In this document: positions 36,558 through 45,506 of the stretch, piece after piece
How positions within the stretch are numbered: the first letter of the stretch is position 1
How the letters are laid out: each line of letters begins with the position of its first letter
From: Rubrobacter_D sp963840835
Lineage (GTDB): Bacteria > Actinomycetota > Rubrobacteria > Rubrobacterales > Rubrobacteraceae
DNA: 64,000 nt
Direction: 5' to 3'
NCBI GenBank assembly: GCA_963840835.1
Contig: CAWJAM010000006.1
Location: forward strand, 310,001 to 374,000
Made by a program: the position numbers and the translations under genes
The notes under the pieces: model-generated
The model's input: only the letters and a program-made list of their open reading frames with translations
What the model was told of the DNA's origin: nothing
The model's database searches: none

Positions 36558-37553
36558 TCACCCGGACGCGGCCCACACGGAGGGGAGTGGCCCACTCTGC
36601 ATCGCGACCTCCCTGCCTTCTTTCCATTCCGCCCACAGCGGCGACTCCCAGAACGGGTAGGGTACCTGCTCCCCTGTCGGGGGGTCTTCTATCAGCCTGT
36701 GGGCGCAGTGGAGCCAGAACGAAGCGTAGCCACCGAAGCGCTCGCTCAGACGCCTGGTCTCGTCGTAGTAGGAGTTGGCCAGGTGGACGGCGTACCTGGT
36801 CGGCATCGTGCTCTGAAAACCAGAGTGGATCTTGCGTCTTATGATCCGGTATTTTGCGGAAGAGTCCACGCCCAGGAACTCGTAAAGCTTCAGCAGTAAC
36901 TCTTCGGGGAAGAAGTGGATGTCCTCCAAAAAGCCCGCAAAGATCTGCTCCTCCGGATAGAACGCGCTCCAGTTCTCAAGCATTTTAAGGTAATCCGTCA
37001 TCAGCCGTACCCGCCGATTGTCCAACTGGGCGTAGTACTCGTCCTCCGAGGCATCTTCCAGAGACTCGCCCTTGATTCTGCGCCCCATATCGGCGACGGA
37101 CCATGGACGCTCGACGGGGTTGCGCATCATGAGGATGATCTTCGCCTCGGGCATGATGTCGCGTACGTGGGAGATCGTGCGCTTCCCGAGGATGGAGTAG
37201 TCCGGGGTCGTCTCGCCCGCGATCTGATCGTCCCCCGGATCGAAGAGGGAGGCGTACCAGCGGTCGTTGGGCTCCCGCAGGAAGTACTTCAGGTCCCAGG
37301 CTACGTCCCGCCATTTCAGGTCCTTCCGAGAGCGCTTGAGGCGGGACTTGACCTGCCTGCGCCAGCGCCAGTCGGCCGGGCGGTCGCCCCTGAGCCTGGA
37401 GAAGAGCCCGCCGTCCAGCCGGATCTTCTCGTCGAAGTAATGAAGCTCCTTCTCCCTCGGCATCCAGACCTGGGGATGGGTCCTGAGACTCCGGTACAGC
37501 CAGGTCGTGCCCGCCTTCTGCGCCCCGACTACGAGGAAGTCTGGATACACCAT
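36558..37553 (-). CDS. Sulfotransferase, second of a tandem trio (ST4)
   Basis: A 331-residue sulfotransferase with VVGAQKAGTTWLYRSL and LMMRNPVERPWSVADM. The Pro in ERPWS replaces Ala of the ERAWSQ motif found in both neighbours, near the residue that contacts the PAPS 3'-phosphate, so activity or specificity may differ. ATG 37553 has GAGGGGAGC just upstream and lies 7 nt after the upstream gene's stop. Confidence 0.88.
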   Translation of the reverse strand: MVYPDFLVVGAQKAGTTWLYRSLRTHPQVWMPREKELHYFDEKIRLDGGLFSRLRGDRPADWRWRRQVKSRLKRSRKDLKWRDVAWDLKYFLREPNDRWYASLFDPGDDQIAGETTPDYSILGKRTISHVRDIMPEAKIILMMRNPVERPWSVADMGRRIKGESLEDASEDEYYAQLDNRRVRLMTDYLKMLENWSAFYPEEQIFAGFLEDIHFFPEELLLKLYEFLGVDSSAKYRIIRRKIHSGFQSTMPTRYAVHLANSYYDETRRLSERFGGYASFWLHCAHRLIEDPPTGEQVPYPFWESPLWAEWKEGREVAMQSGPLPSVWAASG

Positions 37554-37560
37554 GCTCCCC

Positions 37561-38565
37561 TCAACTCGCAACCTGGATGGAGGAGAGCGGTCCGCTGTGC
37601 GGGACGGGCTCCTCATCCGCCGCGATCTCATCCTTCCAGTCCTCCCACAGCGACGAGCCCCAGAGGGGATAGGGGATCCTCTCCTCCTCGGGAGGGTCAT
37701 CGATCAGCCGTCTGGCGCAGTAACTCCAGAAGGAAGCGTATCCCCCGAAAAGGCTGGCCAGGCGCTCTGTCTCCTCCCTGTATTCGTGCGCCAGGTAGGC
37801 GGCCAGACTGGTAGGCATGGAGTCCGAGGAGCGGGAGTGAATCTTCTTGTTGAGCGACGGCGGCTCGAAGGAGGTGTCGGCCCCCAGGAAGCCATAGATC
37901 CTCCCGAGCAACTCCCCGGGAAAGAGGCTCACGTCTTCGAGGAAGCCAACGAAGATCTGCTCCTCCGGATAGAACGCGCTCCAGTTCTCGAGCGTGCGCA
38001 GGTAGTCCGTCAGCAGCCTGCTGCTGTTGCGCCCGAAGCGCTTGAGAAGCTCTTTCTCGGAGGCCGACTCCGCGGATCCCTTCGCCTCCTTGTCGAAGCT
38101 CATCACGGCCTGGGACCAGGCCCGTTCGATCGGGTTGCGCATCATGAAGATCAGCTTCGCCCCTGGCACTAGCCTGTGGACGTGGGCCACCCTATCCTCG
38201 CTAAGGACCGAGTAGGCCGGTGTGATCTCGCCGGCTATCCTGCCCCTTTTTGGTTCGAAGATTTCACCGTACCAGCCGTCGTTGTATGGCCTCATGTAGT
38301 ACTTGAAGATCCAGTGCAACTCCCTCAGGGAGGGTCTCTTGAGCGTGTGGATCTTGAGCCAGTGCCAGGTCTGCCTGCGCCAACGCGCGTCTTCGTCGCC
38401 CTTGCCCAGGAGCCTGGAGAGCGCGTTGGAGTTGTCGTTGATCTTCTTGTCGAAGTAGTGGACTTCTTTCCGGGGCAACCACAGCTGGGGGTGGGCGTGC
38501 AGGTTCCGGTGCAGCCAGGTGGTGCCCGATTTCTGCGCTCCTATGCCTATGAAATCCGGATACAT
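37561..38565 (-). CDS. Sulfotransferase, first of a tandem trio (ST5)
   Basis: A 334-residue sulfotransferase with FIGIGAQKSGTTWLHRNL and FMMRNPIERAWSQAVM. Shares ENWSAFYPEEQIFVGFLED and RLxxxFGGYASFW with its two downstream paralogues. Two ATGs are present; the second (38565) is better placed relative to GGGAGG, which directly abuts the first (38571). Two GT genes lie upstream. Confidence 0.88.
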   Translation of the reverse strand: MYPDFIGIGAQKSGTTWLHRNLHAHPQLWLPRKEVHYFDKKINDNSNALSRLLGKGDEDARWRRQTWHWLKIHTLKRPSLRELHWIFKYYMRPYNDGWYGEIFEPKRGRIAGEITPAYSVLSEDRVAHVHRLVPGAKLIFMMRNPIERAWSQAVMSFDKEAKGSAESASEKELLKRFGRNSSRLLTDYLRTLENWSAFYPEEQIFVGFLEDVSLFPGELLGRIYGFLGADTSFEPPSLNKKIHSRSSDSMPTSLAAYLAHEYREETERLASLFGGYASFWSYCARRLIDDPPEEERIPYPLWGSSLWEDWKDEIAADEEPVPHSGPLSSIQVAS

Positions 38566-38675
38566 CGCCATCCTCCCGCTACTGGTATCGTTTCCTGCTC
38601 GCGAACGGTCGATCGGGGACCGGGTGCGAATCCGCCAAGTTTACCTCTCGGACGCCACCGTGCCAGCAAGCTTCA

Positions 38676-39707
38676 CTATGGGCCACGGGATTCTATCCTG
38701 GGACCCAGCCGGCGGAGATGTTCAGTGAGCCGCCCCATGAACTCCCCGAAGCGTTTCCGCTCGTGCTCGAGCGTGTGCCGGCCCAACGTCTCGTAACCGT
38801 TGCGACGCAGCCGCTCTACCTCTCCCGCGCCCGCCGTGCGCAGGCCTTCGAGCGCACTAACGTAGCCGGGTGCGTCGTCCAAGTCGACCTCGATGCAGTT
38901 CTCGCCGAAGTTGCAGTAGGCGCGGTTTCCTCCCGCGTCGGAGGAGATCACCACAGCCCCCGCGGCCATCGCCTCGAGGCCTGGCATGTAGAAACCCTCC
39001 TCCACCAGCGGCGTGGCGAGGAACACGTCTGCCCAGTGGTAGAGCTCGCGCAGCTCGGCCCAGCCGACCGGGTCCCGGATCGCGCGAAACTCGAACGCAG
39101 GCGAGCCCGAGAGCGAGGTCGCGACCTCATCGCCGACGCCGGACTTCCACGTCGTGTACCCGACCTTGATCGGGGAGCCAAGACCGCCGCTTCTCTTCCT
39201 GGCGAAGAAGTCCGAGTCATTGCCAAGCTCGATGACCTCGGTGATCGAGGACGGGTTCAGGTACGGCTTTACCGCCTCGAGGACCACGTCGTTGGTCATG
39301 ATTCTGGCCATCGGGCGCGAGAGTAGGCGCACGGCGTAGCCGTTTGTGAAGGACGGGTTGGCCCAGCGGACGTTCTGAACGATGAAGATTACCTGCTCGT
39401 GGCGGGTCCACCGGCTCAGGCGGGGCTCGAGTATCTCGTAGTGCGTAGGCCAGGAGAGGAAGGCGAGCTCGTGCGGCGCGATGGAGACCTCCTCCAGGTC
39501 GGTGAACTTGACCCCGTTCTCGGGCGAGATGCCGGAGAAGCGTGGTATCTCGAAGACGGGCAGCCCAGGTTTGTACTGCTCAGGACAGGCGATCACCGGT
39601 CTGTAGCCCAGGGATTTGGCGTGGTTGACGTAGTCGAGGACCTTCACGACCCCCCCGACGGGGCGGAACGTCGGGGTCATGAAATACATCCGTGTTGCAT
39701 CGTCCAC
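38676..39707 (-). CDS. Glycosyltransferase, GT-B fold (GT4-like)
   Basis: A 343-residue GT-B-type transferase. N-terminal TPTFRPVGGVVKVLDYVNHA resembles the acceptor-binding glycine loop, and EEGFYMPGLEAMAAGAVVISSDAGG is the donor-binding E-x7-E region of GT4 enzymes. Nucleotide sugar and linkage unknown. Its ATG overlaps the stop of the upstream gene (39707), so the two are translationally coupled. Confidence 0.82.
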   Translation of the reverse strand: MDDATRMYFMTPTFRPVGGVVKVLDYVNHAKSLGYRPVIACPEQYKPGLPVFEIPRFSGISPENGVKFTDLEEVSIAPHELAFLSWPTHYEILEPRLSRWTRHEQVIFIVQNVRWANPSFTNGYAVRLLSRPMARIMTNDVVLEAVKPYLNPSSITEVIELGNDSDFFARKRSGGLGSPIKVGYTTWKSGVGDEVATSLSGSPAFEFRAIRDPVGWAELRELYHWADVFLATPLVEEGFYMPGLEAMAAGAVVISSDAGGNRAYCNFGENCIEVDLDDAPGYVSALEGLRTAGAGEVERLRRNGYETLGRHTLEHERKRFGEFMGRLTEHLRRLGPRIESRGP

Positions 39708-40879
39708 TACCAGGCCTCCATAATCCGCACCAGCGGCTTGACCGCCACTTCGGGTTCTATCACGGCGGCGGCGAGCTTCCTGGCATTCTCCTTCTTCCGG
39801 CGCAGTCCGTCGGGGTCGTTGATGATCCCTGAGATCACGGCCTCGAGCGCCGCCGTGTCCTCAGGATCGACGAGCCACCCTGCGTCGTACGCGGCGATCA
39901 TGGGCGACACCTCCGTGAAGGGCGGGTGAAGCACTGGAACCCCGCACGCCAGGGCGATGATCGAACGCGTGACCATGGCGTACTCCCGCTCCAGGTTGTG
40001 CTCGAAGAGGTCTATCGCTACGTCGATGCCCGAGAGGAACCTCTGGAAGTTGGAGAAGGTCATGGGGCCGTGCGTCGTGACCGACCCGTAGCCGGCGAGC
40101 CGGTCGAGGTCGCTCCTCGACGTGTGCTCGTACTCGCTGACGCTCCAGTGCCACGGTACCATCAGATCCAGGCTCACGTCCGACGGGCCGAGGTGACGCT
40201 CCATCACCTGGACCCAGTTCCCTAGCGTGCTCCACGAGTGTAGGTAGCCGGCGACGGCGAACCTGACTGGTCCGGCGGCATCCGGTCCGGTCTTCTCAGG
40301 CCCTGACCAAACCAGCGGGGCGCACATGTTGACGACCTCGAAGGGCAGCTCGCGTATGTCCCTGTCAGCCTGGAGCATCCACCCGAGGAAGTAAGGCACC
40401 TTCTTCGCCCCGTTCACGATAAAGCCGTCCGCCAGCTTTATGGCCCGGATCTTGCGCTGCCTGAGCTCGCTGATCTCCTTCTCGGGGTACTCGCCGCTGT
40501 GGTGGTAGAGCATCTCAAGCATCTTGGGCGCGAAGAAGTCGAGCACGTACTTGATGCCGGGGATCGGCCTCAGGTTGTCCACCTGGTTGCTGTTGATGAT
40601 GATGACCGTGGCTGGCGCGTGGGTTCTCAGGTAGCGGGATAGCCGCCAGCCCCCGACGATCTCGGTATCAGGGCCCATGGGGTGCGGAACGGACTTGCCG
40701 AACCGCATCCACTGCCTGTCCACGAACCCCTTGACCACGAGGGTCTTTACGCTGGCGCCGTTGGCGCGCAGGCCCTCCGCCAGGCCGAAGGCCCTGAGTC
40801 CGGGGGCCGCGACGGGCATCCCCAGACCAGGGACGATGTCGTTGGAGATGATGAACACCCTGCCTCCGGAACTCACCAA
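39707..40879 (-). CDS. Glycosyltransferase, GT-B fold (GT4-like)
   Basis: A 390-residue GT-B-type transferase. The N-terminus has the glycine-rich loop (DIVPGLGMPVAAPGLRAFGL), and a C-terminal domain has AMVTRSIIALACGVPVLHPPF followed by YDAGWLVDPEDTAAL, typical of GT4-like enzymes. Overlaps the genes on both sides by a few bases, part of a tightly packed minus-strand run from 43276 to 35522. Confidence 0.82.
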   Translation of the reverse strand: MVSSGGRVFIISNDIVPGLGMPVAAPGLRAFGLAEGLRANGASVKTLVVKGFVDRQWMRFGKSVPHPMGPDTEIVGGWRLSRYLRTHAPATVIIINSNQVDNLRPIPGIKYVLDFFAPKMLEMLYHHSGEYPEKEISELRQRKIRAIKLADGFIVNGAKKVPYFLGWMLQADRDIRELPFEVVNMCAPLVWSGPEKTGPDAAGPVRFAVAGYLHSWSTLGNWVQVMERHLGPSDVSLDLMVPWHWSVSEYEHTSRSDLDRLAGYGSVTTHGPMTFSNFQRFLSGIDVAIDLFEHNLEREYAMVTRSIIALACGVPVLHPPFTEVSPMIAAYDAGWLVDPEDTAALEAVISGIINDPDGLRRKKENARKLAAAVIEPEVAVKPLVRIMEAW

Positions 40880-42039
40880 GTCCTCGCAACCCCCAGCTTG
40901 GAGACGCTCAGCAGGCCACCCCTCGTAAAGTCGTCGTGCTGGTACCTGACCGACTCCATGTGCTCAAGCACCACCTGCCCGGCCGTCGCCTCGACCAACA
41001 ACGCTGCGAACTTCGACACCGACATCGGGTATACCGTGGACTTCGACGACCACCCGCCGCTCACGAAGTCCTCCAGGAACATCAACCGCCCGCCGGGACG
41101 TGTCACCCGCCACATCTCGGCGATCAGGGCGCGCTTGGTCGGCGTCGGGTTGTGGTGCATGACGGTAACGCTGAATGACAGGTCGAAGCTCTCGTCCCCG
41201 TAAGGGAGGATCTGCTCGTCGCCGAGCCGGTCGAAGCGACGCTCGGGAAAGTTCTGACGGGCGGCCTGGACCATGGCCCCGCTGATATCCACCCCGGTAA
41301 ACCGGGTCATGGCCGGATCGAAGCTCGCCGCCCAGCGTCCGACCCCGACACCGACCTCGAGGACATCGAAAGGGACCTCCTCGTCCTGGGTCCCGCGCGC
41401 CGCGGCGAACTGGGGAAGGAGGGCCGCCGTCTGAACCCGGTGAATGGCCTTGTTGAACCTCGGGCTGTGGTTGACGCTGCAGACCGCGCGGTGCGGCGCG
41501 CCTCCGGCCAGGGCGTCGCCGCGCTCGGTCCAGTACCTATCGGCCTCGTAGTCACCATCCCCGAAAGTGGCGTGGAGCGCCGACTCCGCCTCCAGCGCGG
41601 CCGAAATCTCCGCCGCCGCGTGCTCCGGACGGTCTTCTTCGACCTCGACGCGCTGGCCCTCCGCCCAGTTGTACCTCCGGCGCAATTTCTCCCACAGGCC
41701 CGTGTTCCTGACCGCGATCCGGTCGAAGAAGCCGAGCCTCGCGAAGGCCGCCTGGCCGAAGACCGTAGTAAGGAACCCGGCATCGAGCTGCGGGGGGAGC
41801 AGTAGGATCAGGGGCACGTCCTGCAGGTCTCCGACGAGGGACTCGAAGGGGAACGAGAACATGTCGAGGACGACGACGGCGCTCGCCCGCTCCAGCGCCG
41901 CCGAGAGCTGCGCGGGTAGTACGTCCCAGTCGCTGAGGACGGCGTGATCCCCCAGCAGGCCCGCGTCCGCCACCCTGTCCAGGAACCTGCCAGCGTAGAA
42001 AACCGGGAGGTCCGCCTTGTTTGTCGAGATACTCTCCAT
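40873..42039 (-). CDS. SAM-dependent methyltransferase with N-terminal extension
   Basis: A 388-residue protein. The C-terminal half is a class I methyltransferase: DVLEVGVGVGRWAASF (SAM loop), GVDISGAMVQAARQNFP, and FDLSFSVTVMHHNP, then the MWRVTRPGGRLMFLEDF strand. The N-terminal 170 residues resemble no family I know. It may methylate a sugar or lipid-linked intermediate of the glycan. Overlaps the downstream GT gene by 7 bp and follows the duplicated-domain gene by 6 bp. Confidence 0.85.
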   Translation of the reverse strand: MESISTNKADLPVFYAGRFLDRVADAGLLGDHAVLSDWDVLPAQLSAALERASAVVVLDMFSFPFESLVGDLQDVPLILLLPPQLDAGFLTTVFGQAAFARLGFFDRIAVRNTGLWEKLRRRYNWAEGQRVEVEEDRPEHAAAEISAALEAESALHATFGDGDYEADRYWTERGDALAGGAPHRAVCSVNHSPRFNKAIHRVQTAALLPQFAAARGTQDEEVPFDVLEVGVGVGRWAASFDPAMTRFTGVDISGAMVQAARQNFPERRFDRLGDEQILPYGDESFDLSFSVTVMHHNPTPTKRALIAEMWRVTRPGGRLMFLEDFVSGGWSSKSTVYPMSVSKFAALLVEATAGQVVLEHMESVRYQHDDFTRGGLLSVSKLGVARTW

Positions 42040-42045
42040 CTTCGT

Positions 42046-42480
42046 CTACAGGTAGCGCTCTTGCAGGGTACGGAAGCTCTTCCTGCCGCGGAACACAACG
42101 CCGAGTGGGCCGCGGCCCAGACGCTTCAACAAGAGCACGAGGTCTCTCTCAGCCCCTTCGAAGTACGCGGCCCGCTGCGTCGGGGACATAGACCCGACGT
42201 TGGGGGACCGCTTCAGATAACGGCCGATCAGGGTCCGAAAGTTCCTGTTCGTCCTGGCGACGGGACCGAGTGGGCTTTTTTGTATCCGCCTCAGGAGCAG
42301 TTTCAGGTCAGTCTCTGCCTCCTCGAGGTGCGTCATCCGGCTCAACGAGATGGGGGAACCCGAGACCTCCGCAGGGCCACCCGAACGGGCCTTGAGGAAA
42401 CGCACCTCGAAGGCCAGGAGCTCGTTCTCCATCCTCAGCCGATCCAGGTCGGTCGGCGTGTAGAAGTCGTTCTCAGACAA
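42046..42480 (-). CDS. Unknown protein with two 38-residue repeats
   Basis: A 144-residue protein that I cannot assign. Residues 52-89 and 107-144 are an internal duplication, each with the pattern EAExDLxLLLxR, PLGxVxR, FRTLxxRYL. A short N-terminal helix (DLDRLRMENELLAFEVRFLK) may be a coiled coil. It overlaps the upstream sulfotransferase by 8 bp and precedes the methyltransferase by 6 bp, so it is very likely translated with them and may be an adaptor or docking protein. Confidence 0.75.
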   Translation of the reverse strand: MSENDFYTPTDLDRLRMENELLAFEVRFLKARSGGPAEVSGSPISLSRMTHLEEAETDLKLLLRRIQKSPLGPVARTNRNFRTLIGRYLKRSPNVGSMSPTQRAAYFEGAERDLVLLLKRLGRGPLGVVFRGRKSFRTLQERYL

Positions 42481-43276
42481 CCGGGGCTTCCTTTCCTAGC
42501 AGCATCTCCGTCTCGCCGGCCAGGTCCTCGAGCCTGCGCCAGGTCTCACGAACACTTTCGATTAGCCCGAGGTCGGAGACCGGCTGCCTGCGGATGCGGC
42601 GCGGGCTTATGCTCTGGTCGAACGCCTCGGCGACGGGCACGTCTTCGAGGCCCAATCTCCACCTCCGGTTCAGGGCCCAGACGACCGGGAACCCGTCCCT
42701 GATCATGTCCAGCGAGACGGTCATGGTGTCCTCGGGAAAGGCGCGGGCGAACGCGAGCAGCGCGTTGTTGTGCACGAGCCACATCCGCAACGCATAATCC
42801 GGCTCCTCCCAGAACCGCCGGTGCACGAGCTCGGATCCTCTCCCGAGGAACATGTCGCTGGAGTGACGCTGCCCCAGCGAGTACGTCGAGCCCGAGAAGT
42901 GCCGGTAGACGATGAGGATCCTGGCGTTGGGGAGCAGGTGCTTCCAGAGCATCAGAAACAGGCACGCCCGCGGGTCCTTGAAACCCCAGAGCCTATGCTC
43001 CGAGTTGCGCCGGTCTATGATGCTCTGCATGAGTTGCCAGCGCTGCTGGATAACGATGGGCAGGAAGGTCTCGTCGACGGCCCAGGTCTTCTCGTTGTCG
43101 GCGAGGATGCGGGTGTGGAGTTTCACGATCTCCCTGTCCTCGAAGTGGCCGTAAGGGTTGGACGGCAGCGCCTCGAGCAGCTCGTATCCAAGGAACAGCC
43201 CGGCGCGATGCAACAACCGGGAGGTCGCCGAGGTCCCGCTCCGGTGAAAACCCGCGATGATTAATTGATCACTCAA
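42473..43276 (-). CDS. Sulfotransferase-family protein (ST6)
   Basis: A 267-residue protein of the P-loop sulfotransferase fold. The N-terminal loop IAGFHRSGTSATSRLLH matches the PAPS loop, and IVYRHFSGSTYSLGQ is at the place of the 3' motif. It belongs to the sulfotransferase_3-like branch and may act on a glycan. TTG start with GAGG about 15 nt upstream, so the start is provisional. First gene of the packed run to 35522. Confidence 0.8.
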   Translation of the reverse strand: MSDQLIIAGFHRSGTSATSRLLHRAGLFLGYELLEALPSNPYGHFEDREIVKLHTRILADNEKTWAVDETFLPIVIQQRWQLMQSIIDRRNSEHRLWGFKDPRACLFLMLWKHLLPNARILIVYRHFSGSTYSLGQRHSSDMFLGRGSELVHRRFWEEPDYALRMWLVHNNALLAFARAFPEDTMTVSLDMIRDGFPVVWALNRRWRLGLEDVPVAEAFDQSISPRRIRRQPVSDLGLIESVRETWRRLEDLAGETEMLLGKEAPVV

Positions 43277-43420
43277 AACCTGTGTACCTCTTTGGAAATC
43301 TCCCGCCGCGCACTATACAAAGATATCCCGACGGCTGCTGATCGTAGACCTCCGAAACATGCCGACGACCGACTGCGCGAGTATAGCGGCCGGCGCCCGC
43401 TTTGCCGACCCGCGCACTTT

Positions 43421-43507
43421 AGCATTTCAGCCGGTCAGCACGTCAGCATTTCAGCTTCCTCTTGCTGAAGTGCGCGATTTGCAGAGGTCAAGACCTCTGC
43501 AAATCGC
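43421..43507. repeat. Octamer plus right-type hairpin repeat
   Basis: CAGC octamers (43421-43455), a reduced inverted arm (43464-43470) and a perfect 16-bp-arm hairpin (43474-43489 with 43492-43507, loop AA). It lacks the left hairpin. Its last bases supply the TAA stop (43509-43511) of the next minus-strand gene. Confidence 0.75.
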
Positions 43508-43508
43508 T

Positions 43509-44555
43509 TTAGTAGCCGAGCCTGGCTAGCAGTCCGCCCGCCTCCTGGTCGAAGGTCTCCCTGTCCTGCCCTGTAAAGACGTTCTCCCAATCTCCGGCGA
43601 CGCCCTTCCTGAAGAACGAGGAGGGGTCTTCCTCTCCCCGTTTCCTGCCCCTGGAGAGCCTCTCGAAGCTGGCGGCGTCTACACACCGTCTCGCGGTCTC
43701 CTCGTCGGAGCCGACCCCTAGGAACTTCAGCAGTCGCCTGACCTCTCTCGCGGGCCACTCCAGCAGGGCCTCGTAGCGCACCTCGGTGTAGTTCCCGCCC
43801 AGGAGTTCGGGACCGTCTTCTACGGTCTTGCCCACCTTCGAGGCCCACTCCGCCGCCAGTTTTTCCAGGTTGCCTTCGGGGAACACGCTCCCTCCGCGCG
43901 GCCCGTTAAGCTCGCGGCCCCTGCCGAAGTTGCGTGCGTGGTACATAGCGGAGACGGCCACGTCCCTGCCGTCCCTGATAATGTGGATCACCTTCGCCTC
44001 GGGGTAGATGGTTGAGATCTCGCGTATCGTCTCGGGGGTGAGGAGGGGCGACTTGTCCCCGACGACCCTCTTTCCGCTCTTCAGGAGCTCGCCCCCGAGG
44101 AAGTAGTCTATGGCCATGCGGGTGAGGTTGTCGAGGTGCTCGACGGCATCGTCGTTCCTGCTCCACACGGAGCGCTCTATCCAGAGCCTGAGATACTCGG
44201 CGTCCAGTACGGCGTTGTATAGTGAGCTTGCGGGCCTCAGCGCGTCCCTGCGTTTCAGGCTCTTCTGCCTCCAGCTCCCCCCGAAGAAGCGGCCCTCGCC
44301 CCTGCAAAGTATCTCGGGGTGCGCGTCGAGCATCCGCATCAGCCAGGTGGTGCCCGACTTCTGGTTGCCGACGACGAAGAACACGGGCACGCTCACGGTA
44401 GGAAGGTCCTCCCCGCCGCGTAGGCGCGTAAGCTCCCTCCTCAGAGCGGCGATCTCCGCGTCTTTCAGCGCGAGCTCTCTGCGGGCCCGTCTGCTTACTC
44501 TCGACCGTAGGGCGCCGGTCGCGCTGTCCATGGTCGCCTTTGCCACCTTCAGCAT
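43509..44555 (-). CDS. Sulfotransferase with N-terminal coiled coil (ST7)
   Basis: A 348-residue sulfotransferase. PAPS motifs: VVGNQKSGTTWLMRML and IHIIRDGRDVAVSAMYH. The N-terminal 50 residues form a charged coiled coil (RRARRELALKDAEIAALRRE). It contains LLTPETIREIS and LARLGY at the end, where a repeat supplies the stop codon. ATG 44555, with a second in-frame ATG at 44531. It lies just downstream of rfbD on the same strand. Confidence 0.88.
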   Translation of the reverse strand: MLKVAKATMDSATGALRSRVSRRARRELALKDAEIAALRRELTRLRGGEDLPTVSVPVFFVVGNQKSGTTWLMRMLDAHPEILCRGEGRFFGGSWRQKSLKRRDALRPASSLYNAVLDAEYLRLWIERSVWSRNDDAVEHLDNLTRMAIDYFLGGELLKSGKRVVGDKSPLLTPETIREISTIYPEAKVIHIIRDGRDVAVSAMYHARNFGRGRELNGPRGGSVFPEGNLEKLAAEWASKVGKTVEDGPELLGGNYTEVRYEALLEWPAREVRRLLKFLGVGSDEETARRCVDAASFERLSRGRKRGEEDPSSFFRKGVAGDWENVFTGQDRETFDQEAGGLLARLGY

Positions 44556-44581
44556 CTCTACCGGCCTGCGTCTACGGGGGG

Positions 44582-45412
44582 TCAGGCCACGGCCTCTCGC
44601 AAGAGGTAGTCCGCGAGGGCCTCGCCCCAGTGCCTGAGCTTCGGGCTGCCAAGGGAGGAGAGGACCCCGTTGGCAGGACGCGCCGCCGGCAAGGGATACT
44701 CGGAGCCAGGGATGGGTACGACCTCCGTCTCTACCCCGGCGAGGCGGAAGATCTCGCGCGTGAACTCGTACCAGGAGCAGGACCCCGCATTTGTCAGGTG
44801 GTAGAGGCCGTAACGGCCGTCTTCGACGATCCCGGCGATGCCCTCCGCGAGGTCGCGGGCGTAGGTCGGTGAGATGAACTCGTCGTCCTTGACCTTGAGC
44901 GAGCCACGCTCCTTGGCCACACGCAGCATGGTGCGCACGAAATTGTGACCCCGCCCATACACGCCGGCGGAGCGCACGACGTACCAGCGGTTCGTGAGCC
45001 TCATGACGTGCTCCTCCCCGGCGAGCTTGGTGCGGCCGTAGGCGCTGATGGGGTTCGGGGGGTCGAAGGGCTCGTAGGGCCTCTCGTCCCTACCGTCGAA
45101 GACGTAGTTGGTGCTCACGTGCAGGAGCCCGCAGCCCCGCCGCTCGCAGGCCTGTGCCAGGTTGCGCGGCCCCAGGGCGTTTACGGAGAACGCGAGATCC
45201 ATCGCCTCCTCGCAACCGTCCACGTTGGTGTAGGCGGCGGCGTTGACGACTATCTCGGGCGTATGCTCGTCGATGGCACCCTCCACGGCTTCTGGGTCGG
45301 CCACGTCGAGCGCCAGCCGATCCAGCGCCACGACCTCGTGGCCCCTGTCGGGAAGGATTCCGGCCAACTCCAGGCCGAGCTGTCCGCCGGCGCCGGCCAG
45401 TAAGACCCTCAC
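44582..45412 (-). CDS. rfbD: RfbD/RmlD: dTDP-4-dehydrorhamnose reductase
   Basis: A 276-residue extended SDR, the last enzyme of dTDP-L-rhamnose synthesis (reduces dTDP-4-keto-L-rhamnose with NAD(P)H). Motifs: GAGGQLGLELAG, the NAAAYTNVDGCE segment, and the catalytic YGRTKLAGEEHV (Tyr-xxx-Lys). GTG 45412 places the Rossmann loop near the start; upstream codons are not family-like. The other three rhamnose genes are about 11 kb to the right, with the glycan genes between. Confidence 0.9.
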   Translation of the reverse strand: MRVLLAGAGGQLGLELAGILPDRGHEVVALDRLALDVADPEAVEGAIDEHTPEIVVNAAAYTNVDGCEEAMDLAFSVNALGPRNLAQACERRGCGLLHVSTNYVFDGRDERPYEPFDPPNPISAYGRTKLAGEEHVMRLTNRWYVVRSAGVYGRGHNFVRTMLRVAKERGSLKVKDDEFISPTYARDLAEGIAGIVEDGRYGLYHLTNAGSCSWYEFTREIFRLAGVETEVVPIPGSEYPLPAARPANGVLSSLGSPKLRHWGEALADYLLREAVA

Positions 45413-45506
45413 GAGGACACCCCGCAAGGGCGGAGGCCGAAACCCTCACGCACGTTACGTTCCACGCGAAACCCCTCTGCGTATCCGGGTTCTCCCCACG
45501 GTCCTT

